From Immersiella caudata (lineage: Eukaryota; Ascomycota; Sordariomycetes; Sordariales; Lasiosphaeriaceae), in contig JAULSU010000003.1 in NCBI GenBank assembly GCA_030512335.1, positions 3,038,001-3,102,000 on the forward strand: a stretch of 64,000 nucleotides of DNA. Direction: 5' to 3'. The position numbers and the translations under genes are program-made. Of the stretch, positions 35,001 through 44,891 are shown in pieces (the stretch's first letter is position 1; the number at the start of each line of letters is the position of its first letter). Under the pieces are notes generated by a model. The model worked only from the letters and a program-made list of their open reading frames with translations. It had not been told where the DNA came from and did not search any database.

Positions 35001-35499
35001 GCAGGGACGATTGTTGAACTCCTGTACGTGCGACACTTGCTGCGCCTTGTGGTTTGGTACTGTGCTGCCCGTCGCCAGTGTTGCAGAAGTAACTAATAGG
35101 TATCTGGGCTCAAGTGTCAGAGCAGGGCTTTTTATGCCGTGTAGAGTTGCCAGTTGATTTGAGAGATCCTTAGTTGTTCGAGTCTTCGAGTCTTCGAGTT
35201 GGGCGCCAGAGGTGGGTTTGGGGAAGGTCGAGACGATATCGCTCATTCGCTCTGGAGTAGACCCAGCAATGAGCATGTGTCGCTCAAGACGAGCGTCAAC
35301 GACATCCCAAGAAGGCGCCCCCCCCCCCCAGAAAGGCGTTTAGATGGTCCGGTGTAAGTGGTGATGTATATAAGAGGGTTAGGGTTTTCGCCAAGACCAA
35401 GCCCAGCCTCAATCTCCTCCTTTTTCACGATGCATCAATCCAAACAACAACATTGTCATAAATCAGCCACACGCCAGCCTTCAATGCCTTGAAGCCAAA
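32093..35499. other. Gene-free region between ferric reductase and EBP isomerase
   Basis: About 3.4 kb between two diverging genes. It contains an 8-bp tandem repeat (TTCGAGTC) at 35177-35199, a C-tract near 35321-35331, and the EBP promoter elements listed separately. Open frames such as 33923-34501 (plus) and 34646-34957 (minus) show no conserved motif. Confidence 0.5.
35367..35388 (+). promoter_or_regulatory. TATA-like box and telobox-like motif of the EBP gene
   Basis: TATATAAG at 35367-35374 is followed at once by GGGTTAGGGTTTT at 35376-35388, about 112-133 bases before the ATG. The second motif matches the telomere repeat TTAGGG and occurs identically upstream of Syf2. Such teloboxes are bound by Myb-type telobox proteins in fungi; binding here is inference. 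Confidence 0.45.
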
Positions 35500-36404
35500 A
35501 TGTCATCCAAATCGATTCCACATCCATACTATCCCCCTGGCGCGCAACTATCGGGAGGATACGTCCCCAATGAGCTAGACCTCGTGTCGCTGATAAGCCG
35601 CTTCGTCGGTCTGATAGCGGTGCACCTAGGCACCACTTTGACGGTAGCGCGGGCGTTCAACAAGAATCTCAACGGGAAAGAACAGCTGGCTTTTCTTTGG
35701 TTCATGCTTTGTGGGTGGCCCTCCAAAGTACTTCCGGACCCAAAATATCACCACACAAACTTACCCTCCCACAGGCGCCTTCCTCCATCTCTTTTTCGAA
35801 GGTTATTATGCCCGCCCCCCTTTTTTTCCCATCAACTTATACCTGAGGTAAGGGAAGGTTATACCACTACCGGGAACTAACCCATTTCCCAATACTAGGT
35901 TACTTCATAACACATCACACCTCTCTGGCTTCATCTCAGTCTCTCTTTTCCCAGCTCTGGAAGGAGTACTCCCTTTCCGACTCACGCTATCTCACCTCCA
36001 ACCCCTTTATGCTTTGCATTGAAACTTTGACGGTTTTCATTTGGGGACCGTTGTCGGTGCTAGCTGCGGTTTTCTTGGTGGCGGAGAAGAATGGATCGAG
36101 ACATGTGGTGCAGATTGTGTTGTCAGTTGGACACTTATACGGGGTGTTATTATATTACGGGACCTGTGAGTTCGAAGAGCGGTACGAAGGTGTGGGGTAC
36201 AGCCGGCCAGAAGGGATTTATTATTGGGGTTATTATGTGATTCTGAACGCGCCTTGGGTTGTTGTTCCGACTTGTGAGTATCTTAGGTTGGGTAGAGACT
36301 TGCAGGGAGGCTGCTGACTTGACACAGTGTTGTTGCTGCAAAGTGCGAGAGAGGTCCATCGTGGACTGGGAGAGAAGGTTGATTCGAATACTAAGTCTCG
36401 GTAG
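35500..36404 (+). CDS. EBP-type sterol delta8-delta7 isomerase (EXPERA domain)
   Basis: Exons 35500-35710, 35775-35801, 35899-36273 and 36328-36404 give 229 residues. The emopamil-binding-protein fold is clear: CAFLHLFFEGYF, QLWKEYSLSDSRYL, CIETLTVFIWGPLS and YYVILNAPW. The residues that line the active site in this family are present: His75, Glu79, Glu121, Asn196 and Trp199. Members isomerise the ring-B double bond of sterols in the ER; fungi normally use the unrelated Erg2 for this step, so the fungal EBP role is less certain. Exon 2 is only 27 nt; the choice of donor GTTATT inside EG|Y and of the acceptor after AATACTAG restores FFEGYFITHHTSLASSQSLFS, whereas a longer reading of exon 2 loses the frame. 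About four membrane helices are seen. Confidence 0.85.
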
Positions 36405-36662
36405 CAGGGAGTAAGAGCAAAACACCAGCTAATACAAGATGCCCACGGCTTGCGCCAACATGCCAAAACTCCAAGACCAGATCCATACCCAAACGACCTT
36501 GCCCCCCTCCTTGGAGACAGAACACAAAGTCATGCCACGTCAAAACACTCCTCCAGGTCTCCAATCGTCCGCCCCATCCATCCTAGCTTCCATGTCAACC
36601 CCCTTCCTAATCCCTTCTCACCACCCATTCTATGGCCTTTAATCAAACACCTACAACATCGC

Positions 36663-37175
36663 TCACCCGCCAACCCTCATACTACCCCCCGGACTAGCCG
36701 CTGAAGTTCCCGGACTAACTCCCCCACTTTCACTCCCCGAACTCCCCTCCCTCGCAGCCGCCGCCCAGCTCCACCGCCCGAGCACCTCCTGATGCTCCAA
36801 ATTCATCTCATTCAACGGCCTCCCCTCCGGATGCTGTCCCGGTTTCCATTCTTCCGGCGCCTTTCCCTTTTGCTTCGCGCTCAGTTTCCTGGGCTTATTT
36901 TTGCGGCTCCAGAGGCTGCTTTTTTCGGAAGGCGAAGAGGAGGAGGTTTTGGATCGGGAGGTCCAGGTTGTGAGGGTTCGAACTACATGGAGGTGGCGTT
37001 GGAATCCAGGGCGGGAGGAGGGGGTCGAAGCGGGGGCAGATTTGACAGCTGTGATCGCTGGAGAGGGCAGGGGATCGTGGGTTGATTCTAGGGACGAAGA
37101 AGAGGAGGCTGTGGAGGTGTCTAAGGTGGGTGTTGGTTTGCGGAGGATGCGGGAGAAGCGTTTTTTTATTGACAT
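36663..37175 (-). CDS. Small basic Ser/Pro-rich hypothetical protein
   Basis: An open frame of 170 residues from the ATG at 37175, beginning MSIKKRFSRILRKPTPTLDT. It is rich in Ser, Thr, Pro and basic residues, with a Lys-rich middle (SRKNKPRKLSAKQKGKAPEEW) and a segment NEMNLEHQEVLGRWSWAAA followed by SGGVSPGTSAASPGG. This end resembles uncharacterised proteins of Sordariomycetes from memory, but I cannot verify it. The frame is open upstream to about 37395 without ATG, where TTCTTCCCCCAG could be an acceptor, so an extra 5' exon is possible. It converges with the EBP gene (258 bases between stops). No function is assigned. Confidence 0.5.
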   Translation of the reverse strand: MSIKKRFSRILRKPTPTLDTSTASSSSSLESTHDPLPSPAITAVKSAPASTPSSRPGFQRHLHVVRTLTTWTSRSKTSSSSPSEKSSLWSRKNKPRKLSAKQKGKAPEEWKPGQHPEGRPLNEMNLEHQEVLGRWSWAAAAREGSSGSESGGVSPGTSAASPGGSMRVGG

Positions 37176-38197
37176 TGTAGTGATGTTGGATTCGGTGGTT
37201 GTCCTTGAGGGTTGGATTAAAGTGCGGGTGCGTTGAATGGAAGAAGAAGAGGGCGTTGACTGTGGAGAGGAGGCTGGGGATGGGAGAGGTAATAACGATG
37301 GGGGGTCTTGGATGGCCAAGAGCTCGGTGACCGAGGGGTTGGACTCGATGCTGACTCTTATGCGACTACCGCTGGGGGAAGAACGGGTTCAAGGATCAAG
37401 AGAGATCGGGGTGACGCAGTTGAGGTGAGAAGCGGCAGTGCCGTTGGTTGGGAGTGCCCGCAAGTCCGGGGAACGGATCTGCAATAAATTTCCAGGGATG
37501 TTGAGAGTATGATGTGCTCTCGGGATAAAGCGCCTGCCCACCACGTGGGATAAAGAGGCATTGTTGTGCGAGTGAATAGAGCGTGAGGATGGCTTCAATA
37601 CGTCATTGTCGAGGACTCGGGGTCAGGTACCAACCCGACTCGCTGGAGTCAAGGCCAGGCACATATTGGCGCCGGGCGTGTTGCTCGGAATGGCTTGGAA
37701 ATGCGGTATCTTAGGTAAACCATATTCCTGGGATCCATCCGGTTTGCCGCTTCTCACCTGGGCAATGTAACGGGAATGAGTGATATGATGACCAATTCGA
37801 TCCGCGAGAGAGGAATCCTCGGGAGCAGCCACCAACCGAGCGGGGGTTGGAATTCGTACCTTCACCCGAGATACGCGGGTTTTCGGCCTGCGATTCAAGA
37901 ACCCCATGTGCCAAAGCAATTCGTCGGAAACCCAAGCCATGATAGCGGGTTACCTCAGCCCTATCAAAATGACATCCTCTTACCCCTCTTACCCTAAGCT
38001 TTTAACCCAACTGTAGGTGCCTCGAACCCCGCGCCGCTAGCATCGCCGGCGCAAGACCCCTGCCGCCGCGACTTCTTCGAACCACCGTTCCGCTCGGGGT
38101 CTCGGTCTCGGTCCCTGTCCACCACGCCGATCGTCACGGTGCGCGCTCCCACCTCAATCCCCTTTCACGCCACACCATACCAATCCACCCAACAACC
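37176..38197. other. Divergent intergenic region before ARL3
   Basis: About 1 kb that holds the ARL3 promoter and possible 5' sequence of the hypothetical gene. A 105-codon minus frame with an ATG (37623-37940) exists, but I do not recognise it. Confidence 0.45.
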
Positions 38198-38842
38198 ATG
38201 TACCACCTAGCCAAAGGCCTCTACCGCCTCGCCACGTCCAAAGAAGAATACTCGGTCATCCTCCTCGGCCTCGACAACGCTGGCAAGACCACCTTTCACG
38301 AACAAGTCAAATCCCTCTTCCACCCCGACAACCCGGAACCCAAGCTGCGCACGGTGCCCACCGTCGGCCAAAATGTCTCCACCATCACCCTCCCCGATAT
38401 GTACATCAAGCTCTGGGATGTCGGTGGGCAGATGAGCCTGCGCAAGCTGTGGCAGAGCTACTACTCAAGCTGCCACGCCATCGTCTTCATCATCGACAGC
38501 ACAGATATCGGAGACGGGACTTTGGATAGCGAGGGGGCAGGAGACGGGAGGTTGGACGAGTGCAGGCAGGTGCTGGAGGACGTGCTGCAGAACAGCGAGA
38601 CGGAGGGCGTGCCGTTGTTGATACTCGCAAACAAGCAGGACCGGGAGGATTGCGTAGAGGTGGTGAGGATCAAGGAGGGATTGGTGAAGAGGGTGTTTGA
38701 AGGAGAGAAGGCGAGCAGTATACGCGATTCGAGGGTGTTGCCGGTGAGCGCACTGACGGGCACGGGGGTGAGGGAGGCGGTGGATTGGTTGAGGTCGAGG
38801 GTTAAGTGGAACAAGGAGAGTAGGCCGCCCGTGATGAGGTGA
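38198..38842 (+). CDS. ARL3: Arf-like small GTPase, yeast Arl3 / animal ARFRP1 type
   Basis: A single exon of 214 residues. All GTPase motifs are intact: GLDNAGKTT (residues 24-32), switch Thr in VPTVGQN, WDVGGQ with the catalytic Gln, NKQD, and the SAL motif near the C-terminus. The N-terminus MYHLAKGLYRLATSKEEYSV lacks Gly2, so it cannot be myristoylated; this matches the Arl3/ARFRP1 branch, which is N-terminally acetylated and anchored to the Golgi through Sys1. It then recruits Arl1 and GRIP-domain golgins at the trans-Golgi. An acidic/Gly insert (IGDGTLDSEGAGDGRLDE) lies between the switch II helix and NKQD. The coding strand is very GC-rich at the third position in its first third. Confidence 0.9.
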   Translation: MYHLAKGLYRLATSKEEYSVILLGLDNAGKTTFHEQVKSLFHPDNPEPKLRTVPTVGQNVSTITLPDMYIKLWDVGGQMSLRKLWQSYYSSCHAIVFIIDSTDIGDGTLDSEGAGDGRLDECRQVLEDVLQNSETEGVPLLILANKQDREDCVEVVRIKEGLVKRVFEGEKASSIRDSRVLPVSALTGTGVREAVDWLRSRVKWNKESRPPVMR

Positions 38843-39375
38843 GAGGTGGCTCTGGTAGACGGATACGCAGCCAGGTCGTGGATGACGTGGGCGGAGGAGT
38901 CCTTCCGTGTGATGTTGGTGATGGCCGGACAAAAAGTCGCGGCTGGTGGGCTTCCGTGCCACCGAGAAGCCTCGGTGATGGGGTCTACGGCACCCACCCG
39001 TCGGTTTCGAGGGCTATGAGCTCGGCCGCGGAAGAAGCGCCGGGCGGTCCCGACAGTAGATAGGACGGAGGGGTACTGGGTAGGCCTCCATAGGCACGTC
39101 CCGATGATGGTCGCGGATAGGGCCGTCGGGGGTTCAGTGTTGGTGTGGCGCTTGGGGTGGTGGCTGTCTGATCTTCTGGCTGGAGTTTTAGGGGCAGACA
39201 GCCCAGCGGATCACGTTTCTCTCACGGTTGGAACAGGAAGTGCCGTCCAACTAGCCCGGGAAGACATAGTAGTATGACCTAATCGGGTTTAAAGAAAAGC
39301 TCTTACGCCACTGGGTATCATTCTTTTCCTGATCCTGAACATACGCCGCAAACAAACCTCCCGACCTGATGCATT
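38843..39375. other. Convergent intergenic region between ARL3 and RRP45
   Basis: About 530 bases holding two 3' flanks. I see nothing else in it. Confidence 0.5.
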
Positions 39376-40305
39376 TTATCTATCATTCTCAGCCGACAAC
39401 TCTGCCATGAGACCGTCTTTATCCCTCCGCTTTGCATCCTCCGCCAGCTTCTTGTCTAAATACGTAGAAAACTCCTTCGCTTTCGTCAACGCCACATTGG
39501 TACACTGCAGGAGAGCAACAGCCTCAACTGGTGTCCCTCCCAGCTTCGCAATCTGGCAAATTTCGCCGTGCCGGTTCAGACTAATGGTGCAGCTGCCTAC
39601 CCTAACTTGCTCTTCGCTCCATGTCGCATCCAGCAACGCCATCTGGCCCTCGTCACCAAAGAAACACCAGGTAATACAAAACGGCGAGTGCAGCCAGCTC
39701 AGTGGCACCGGCTCTCTCTCTGCTGGGGTGTAGACCGTCAGGACGCCGCCTTCCATGCTCGTGTCTGGTTTCCTGAAGTGTCGCAGGGCGGCCACAACCG
39801 CGAAGCATGCTGCGTCGGTGAGGTTACCATCGTGTGATAGGACGTGGACATCTACACGGACAGACCAGCACTTCTGGCCCGCGACGAGGCAGAGAGACTC
39901 GGTGTCCATGGCGCCAGAGCGGCGCACCGTCTTCTCGAGGAGTCTCGAGAGGAGAATCTCAGTCTCAGTAGGACGATTAATTTCGAAGGCGGGGGAGGCC
40001 ATGGGGCTGAGTTCGGTGGTGATGGTGAAAATGCCGTCGAGAGGTCTATCGGCGTAGGGGACTGTCACTTCGGCAGAGGTTTTGGCAAGGACTCTGCTGC
40101 AGTTAGCAACAAACGGAAGGGACGCAAGAACCAGCGCATACCTCGTCCTCCCAAGGGTTACATCCGCGACACCATACTCATCCCCAAACGTGAGCGCCAG
40201 CGCGCGGTACTTGTCGAATGTGCGGCCGTCCAGGCGCAGATTCTCCTCCAGCGCCTTTAGCACGAATTGGCGCTCGTTGAGCGACGGCTCAGCTTCCCGA
40301 GGCAT
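39376..40305 (-). CDS. RRP45: Exosome core subunit Rrp45 (RNase PH fold)
   Basis: Exons 40305-40142 and 40093-39376 give 293 residues starting MPREAEPSLNERQFVLKALE. The RNase PH domain reads NLRLDGRTFDKYRALALTFG, VTLGRTRVLAKTSAEVTVPY, DRPLDGIFTITTELSPMASPAF and SVRVDVHVLSHDGNLTDAAC. The intron is 48 nt (GTATGC...GCTAAC...GCAG), a multiple of three without a stop, so the unspliced frame stays open and would insert 16 residues after GRT(R). The family joint GRTRVLAKTSAEV supports splicing. Rrp45 pairs with Rrp46-type subunits in the six-member ring of the nuclear and cytoplasmic RNA exosome and is catalytically inactive. Its start is 279 bases from that of the divergent Cwc15 gene. Confidence 0.92.
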   Translation of the reverse strand: MPREAEPSLNERQFVLKALEENLRLDGRTFDKYRALALTFGDEYGVADVTLGRTRYALVLASLPFVANCSRVLAKTSAEVTVPYADRPLDGIFTITTELSPMASPAFEINRPTETEILLSRLLEKTVRRSGAMDTESLCLVAGQKCWSVRVDVHVLSHDGNLTDAACFAVVAALRHFRKPDTSMEGGVLTVYTPAEREPVPLSWLHSPFCITWCFFGDEGQMALLDATWSEEQVRVGSCTISLNRHGEICQIAKLGGTPVEAVALLQCTNVALTKAKEFSTYLDKKLAEDAKRRDKDGLMAELSAENDR

Positions 40306-40584
40306 CTTGGTGCGTCTTCTTTCGCTGTCGTAAGGTGCTGCTCAATAAATGGCTGCGGTTGAAGGTCTCCCTTCTTTGGTCTCAGCTACGAAGGTACTTC
40401 CAGGTCGCTTGCTGGAGGGGCTCAATTTCTGCCGTTGCAGCCCGCCAAAATTTAGGCCCGTTCTGCCGCCAAGCTCCAGGCGGTGAGCTTACCATCGCGC
40501 CGCATCCCTGCACCGCGAACCATCCAACGACTGCAATCGCATCTTCGTCCACCATCAACCACAACATCCCTCCCGCGCAACAAG
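40306..40584. promoter_or_regulatory. Shared divergent promoter of RRP45 and CWC15
   Basis: Only 279 bases separate the two ATGs, so both promoters must share this stretch. I see no clear TATA box. Co-regulation of an exosome subunit and a splicing factor is inference from the spacing only. Confidence 0.55.
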
Positions 40585-41468
40585 ATGACCACCGCTCACA
40601 GACCTACCTTTGACCCGGTAAGATGCTTACATACCTTCTCTCTAATCCATGATACTAACCTCCTCAAGGCCCGCGGCAAAGAAGCCCTCCGTGGCCCAGC
40701 CTACCACCAACGGCTCCTCCCCGCCTACACCCAGCTCAAATTCCGCCAGCCCGGCCAAGGTGGCTCCGCCGATCGCGAAACTCGTGATCTCCGTGCCGAG
40801 CTCCTTGCCGCTGAGGCAGCACACTTTGCTAAGACCGGCAAGGGCGGTCCTCTCCCTTCCCCCGACGATGTAAGCAACAACTCTAGCGCAAAGCGCCCCG
40901 TCGCGGCACTAGAAGGGACAGTAGAAGGAGGAGAGGAAGATCCCGAGGCGAAAAGGAGGAGGATATTAGAGGAGACGAGGGACATAGATGCGGATGATAG
41001 TGACGAAGAGGAGGAAGATGAGGAGGATAGTGATAGTGACGACAGCGATGATGATGACGCGGAGCTGCAGAGGGAATTGGAGAGGGTGAGGAGAGAGAGG
41101 GCGGAGAAGAGAGAGCAGGAGGTAAGTGTGTACTGGTGGGATCCCTTATGAGGGTTAAGAGAAGAGGCTGACGGGCTGGAATTGCAGGAACGAGAACGTG
41201 CAAAGGCGGATGAGGAGGCGAGAGAAAGGGATATTGCGCTGGGGAACCCGTTGCTGAATAAGACAGATTTTAACATCAAGAGGAGGTGGGATGATGATGT
41301 GGTGTTCAAGAACCAGGCGCGCGGGACGGAGGATAAGGGGAAGAAGAAGGAGTTCATCAATGTGAGTTCTGCTGCATGATTGATGCTATGGATGGCTGGC
41401 TAACACGGTTATAGGACCTGCTGCGCTCGGATTTCCACAAGAGGTTCATGGGCAAATATGTGCGTTAG
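40585..41468 (+). CDS. CWC15: Pre-mRNA splicing factor Cwc15/Cwf15
   Basis: Exons 40585-40617, 40669-41121, 41188-41361 and 41415-41468 give 237 residues. The N-terminus MTTAHRPTFDP|ARGKEALRGPAYHQRLLPAYTQ and the C-terminus NPLLNKTDFNIKRRWDDDVVFKNQAR ... DLLRSDFHKRFMGKYVR are the hallmarks of Cwc15. Between them is a very acidic stretch (DIDADDSDEEEEDEEDSDSD, about residues 127-152) followed by a charged RE-rich helix. The protein belongs to the Prp19/NTC-related complex of the active spliceosome, where its N-terminus lies near the catalytic RNA core. Introns are 51, 66 and 53 nt. The first exon carries only 11 codons. Confidence 0.94.
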
Positions 41469-41927
41469 AGCGTTAATGTGCCGAGGGAAAAGAGAGATAC
41501 CCTGCTCTGGAGAGCAACAACTGGGAAGAACTGACGACGAGGCGTGGCCACCGGTTTGCGGAGTCTAAGTAGTATAAATGCAGCGGGCGCGTACCTCAGA
41601 GTCCTTACACCCGAGTAGATTGGTGTGCAATGGGCTATTTTCACTCTTTCTTGGAAGCTCGTACATCAACATGGAACCCTTGAATATCTGATACGTATTC
41701 AGTAAGTGTCTTTTTCACAACGTGTGTGTCTAACATGCCATATTACCAAGCTGTTGTCGATTCCCCTTGACCGAAATACATTGAGATGCGGGTCACCAAG
41801 CGATCCTCCAATGTGGCTTTCAGCGGGTAAAACCCGCTAAGTAGGTACCTACATCACAACTCCCTGACTAAGACACTGAGGCACCTTCCCCCATCTTCCA
41901 TCAAGATTTCACCTACCTCCCCCCGAA
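41469..41927. other. Intergenic region between CWC15 and the ECM15-like gene
   Basis: About 460 bases holding the CWC15 3' flank and the promoter of the next plus-strand gene. Nothing else is seen. Confidence 0.5.
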
Positions 41928-42589
41928 ATGCCCCTCCAACATCCACGCCTCCTTTCCCACACACTACGGCTATACACCAGAGCTCACCGTCTACACACCC
42001 GCTATTGCTCCACACCCCTAATAATTCGCTCCCGCTTCCACCGAACCGCAAAAATGACATCCAACGACGTGGAGACCCCACCTCGTTGCTACGCGGATTT
42101 TTGTCTGGTACCTGTACATATTCCATGCACCCCCCCTGGACGTCTTGCTCAGTTTGACACGAAACGAATAACATTAACTCGCGCAGGTCGGCACAGGTAA
42201 CGTCTCTGTTGCGGAGGAAGTCGCTGCGGTACAGAGGCTTTTGAAGACGAGTGGGTTGAAGTACACGATGCACTCCGCCGGGACAACTGTTGGTGAGTGA
42301 CATTGTTCGAGGTGCTCGTGGTAAGGAAGTGAGGAGGAGGTGCTGATGGTGGCATGCAGAAGGGAGCTGGAATGAGGTGATGAAGGTCATTGGGCAGGCT
42401 CATACTGTGGTGCATCGGGAGGGTGTACAGAGGGTTCAGACATCGATGAGGGTGGGGACGCGGTGAGTACCTTGCCCCTGAAGCCGATTTCAGGAGTACT
42501 GTCTAACGATGCGAGGAAGGACGGACAAGACACAGACAGCAGAAGACAAGGTAAAACGGGTGGAGGATCTTCTGTCGAAAGGCGAGTAG
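41928..42589 (+). CDS. ECM15: ECM15/MTH1187 (UPF0045) thiamine-binding-fold protein, with possible mitochondrial leader
   Basis: Exons 41928-42107, 42187-42292, 42360-42462 and 42520-42589. The core protein, from the ATG at 42054, is 110 residues (MTSNDVETPPRCYADFCLVGTGN...), the usual size of yeast Ecm15. Conserved parts are SVAEEVAAVQRLLKTSGLKY, MHSAGTTVEGSWNEVMKVIG, REGVQRVQTSMRVGTRTDK and the end KVKRVEDLL. The ferredoxin-like fold forms tetramers and binds thiamine-type ligands in characterised relatives; the cellular role is unclear. An in-frame ATG at 41928 adds 42 residues (MPLQHPRLLSHTLRLYTRAH...), with eight Arg, no acidic residue: a typical mitochondrial presequence. Introns are 79, 67 and 57 nt. 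It converges with the CCDC47 gene (165 bases). Confidence 0.85.
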
Positions 42590-42754
42590 TTCACTGGGGC
42601 TACACGCGATGTGAACACCGATTACCACCGTTGCTGCTTTTGTATCGTACATTATCAAATTATGTAATGCGTAACCAACTTCGTCGTCTCCCACCTCATG
42701 AACGACAAGGTCATGAGCGGGCTCCGCGAACCAGAAAATACTACAGACACAAGC

Positions 42755-44352
42755 CTAAGCCCGGGTAGTCTGCTTCTTGGTCGACTTTCGCAGCTCCTTT
42801 TCGCGCTCCCTCTCAAGATACTTCTTTTGCGCCTTGGCATCCAGAGCCTTGAGCTCGGCGTCGCGCTTAGCCTTCTTCGCCTTCTCGCGCTCCGCGGCGC
42901 GTTCCTCAGCCTTCTCTTCTTCCTCGACCTTCTGAATCTGCTTGATGGTTGCGTCGCGAGATGCCTTGACCTTGCGCAGGACCTCGGGGCGGAAACGGCC
43001 TGACTGGACAAGCAAATCGGTGACCCGCAAGAACTGCTTGAGGATGGGGACGAGGGTGTCGTATTTATTGTCAGACGGGAGGCGGTACTTGAGATAGATG
43101 CGCTTGCGGGGAACGGTCTCGTTGATGCTGCATCTTCGTTAGTTAACCGCGAGAAAAACCATGAGGGATTTTGGGCCTTACGTGGTGGGTTTCTCGATCG
43201 GCTGGTCGGTAACGATAAGATACTCTAGACGGTCACCGGCGGCCTCGGCGGCCGCAATGAGCTCAGGAGTGAGGATAAGGTCGGTGATCTCAGCGCTCTC
43301 GGTCATGACAGTCAACCAGCTGGGCAGCTTGGCGTGGTCCTTGGTGTAGGTCAGAGAAACATCATAACGATCATCGCGAACCTGCTTCATGCATTCCTTG
43401 TGAACCAGAGCCCACACGAATCCATCATACGAGCTCTTGCTCTCCTTGGCACGCAATTCGGCGGCGCCAGGAAGACCGGGAACAGTGAGGGCCTCCTTTC
43501 CGTCGAAGGGGTAAAGGATAGCCTCCATGACATCATCGGGCTGTGCGAAGCTGTCCATGAAGAAGCCGAGAACCTGCTCAGCGGCAATTTTGAGTGGGTT
43601 GAAGCGCTTGACCAGGGTGAGCTTGATATCGACGAAGGCAACGTTGGCGCGACCAGTCGCGTACGTGGCGAACTCGAAGAGGCTCTTTTCCTTGAGGATA
43701 TCGTCACCCTGGTGAGTGTTCGAGGCGGCAAGCTCCTGAAGAAGTTCATCGCCGGCCTTGTCCCCTGATGCTACGGGTACGCCGGCGAAGCCCACGAGGG
43801 CGAATTCGGCGACCAAGGCGGCAGCATGAGCGCGGATCCACTTCTGGGCCTTGGAGCGGTTCAGGCGGGCGCCGATGAGGTGGAGGAGGAGGACCACGGC
43901 GACCACGAGGATGATAATGCCTTCGGTCTTGAAGTCGGACAGCGAGTACCGTTCGTGGACATTGTACCACTTGGTATATGGACGCGCTGTCTGGGCTGGG
44001 AGGCCAGCAGCGCCAAAGGGGTTCGACGGAGGTGGGAAGGAGACAGGAGCGGGGTCGGCGCCCTCTGCAAAGTCGGCGAAATCTATGCTTTGGTGTGAGT
44101 TACAGGAACTACGAGGTCCAGGCGAAGGGCCGATGAGGCCGAAAGCCAAAGATCGTCATGAGGGGTATCGCGCGCATCGGCGACCAAGTGGCCTCTTGCG
44201 CGCAAGACCAGGCAGGGGATCGCGCCATCAAATTGACCGTTGTGGACGCCTGGTTTGGAGAAAATAAAGAGCTTACCAGAGTCGCCACCAGCCTTCACCG
44301 GGTCAGGCGCGGCCTTGCCACCTCCAAAGAGGCTGTTGAGCACGTTGGCCAT
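42755..44352 (-). CDS. CCDC47 homologue (DUF1682), ER membrane protein
   Basis: Exons 44352-44277, 44082-43182 and 43127-42755 give 449 residues. The start MANVLNSLFGGGKAAPDP is the first ATG; the frame continues upstream only through GTG. One membrane helix is clear (GIIILVVAVVLLLHLIGARL, about residue 80), then the DUF1682 domain (KAQKWIRAHAAALVAEF... to LPSDNKYDTLVPILKQFLRV) and a long Lys/Glu coiled coil (VEEEEKAEERAAEREKAKKA...). CCDC47 forms the PAT complex with Asterix and helps insert multi-pass proteins at the ER translocon. The first intron is long (194 nt) and includes a perfect CTTGCGCGCAAG palindrome; the second is 54 nt. Two plausible products could arise only if that intron were retained. 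Confidence 0.87.
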
Positions 44353-44891
44353 GATTAACTGACTGAGCGTGCTTGAGACAGTTGTTCCGTTCGGCTCACT
44401 CACGCGAAGGGGATGGAATCGAAATTGAAGATCCAGGCAAGAGGCTCACAAATTGTCCGTGCGTAAGCGGCTCTAGCTGCATAGAGCCGACCCCCACCAC
44501 GGAAATTCGCATGTTACCTAAGCTTTCTTGAATACCTACCTCGGTGAACAGGTGAAAATGGCGAGGACGACCTCACTGGATGGAGATAGAAGGGTAGACA
44601 TCGGTCCTGAAAATTGGGTCATTGCTGGGCACATTTGTACCGTTTCGCAAAACTTTCAAACCTTTAAAGACTGGTGACGTTGGTGGCCGTTTGGGGGGGG
44701 GCGTTTGACGAATGACGCGGTTGCCCCTCCAACAGTCTCAAAAACATCCACAGCCAATGAGACTTGAAGACGTCAACCTTACAGGCCTTACAGGGGGTCA
44801 ATCGAGCTTTCCTCAGCTGAACCATCAGCGAGAAAAGTACTTCTACTTATCTAATCAGCCCGAATTTCACAAGTTGCATCATCAGATCAAA
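44353..44891. other. Divergent promoter region between the CCDC47 and haspin genes
   Basis: About 540 bases between diverging starts. An in-frame ATG at 44712 could extend haspin by 60 residues, but that stretch looks like leader sequence. Confidence 0.5.
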
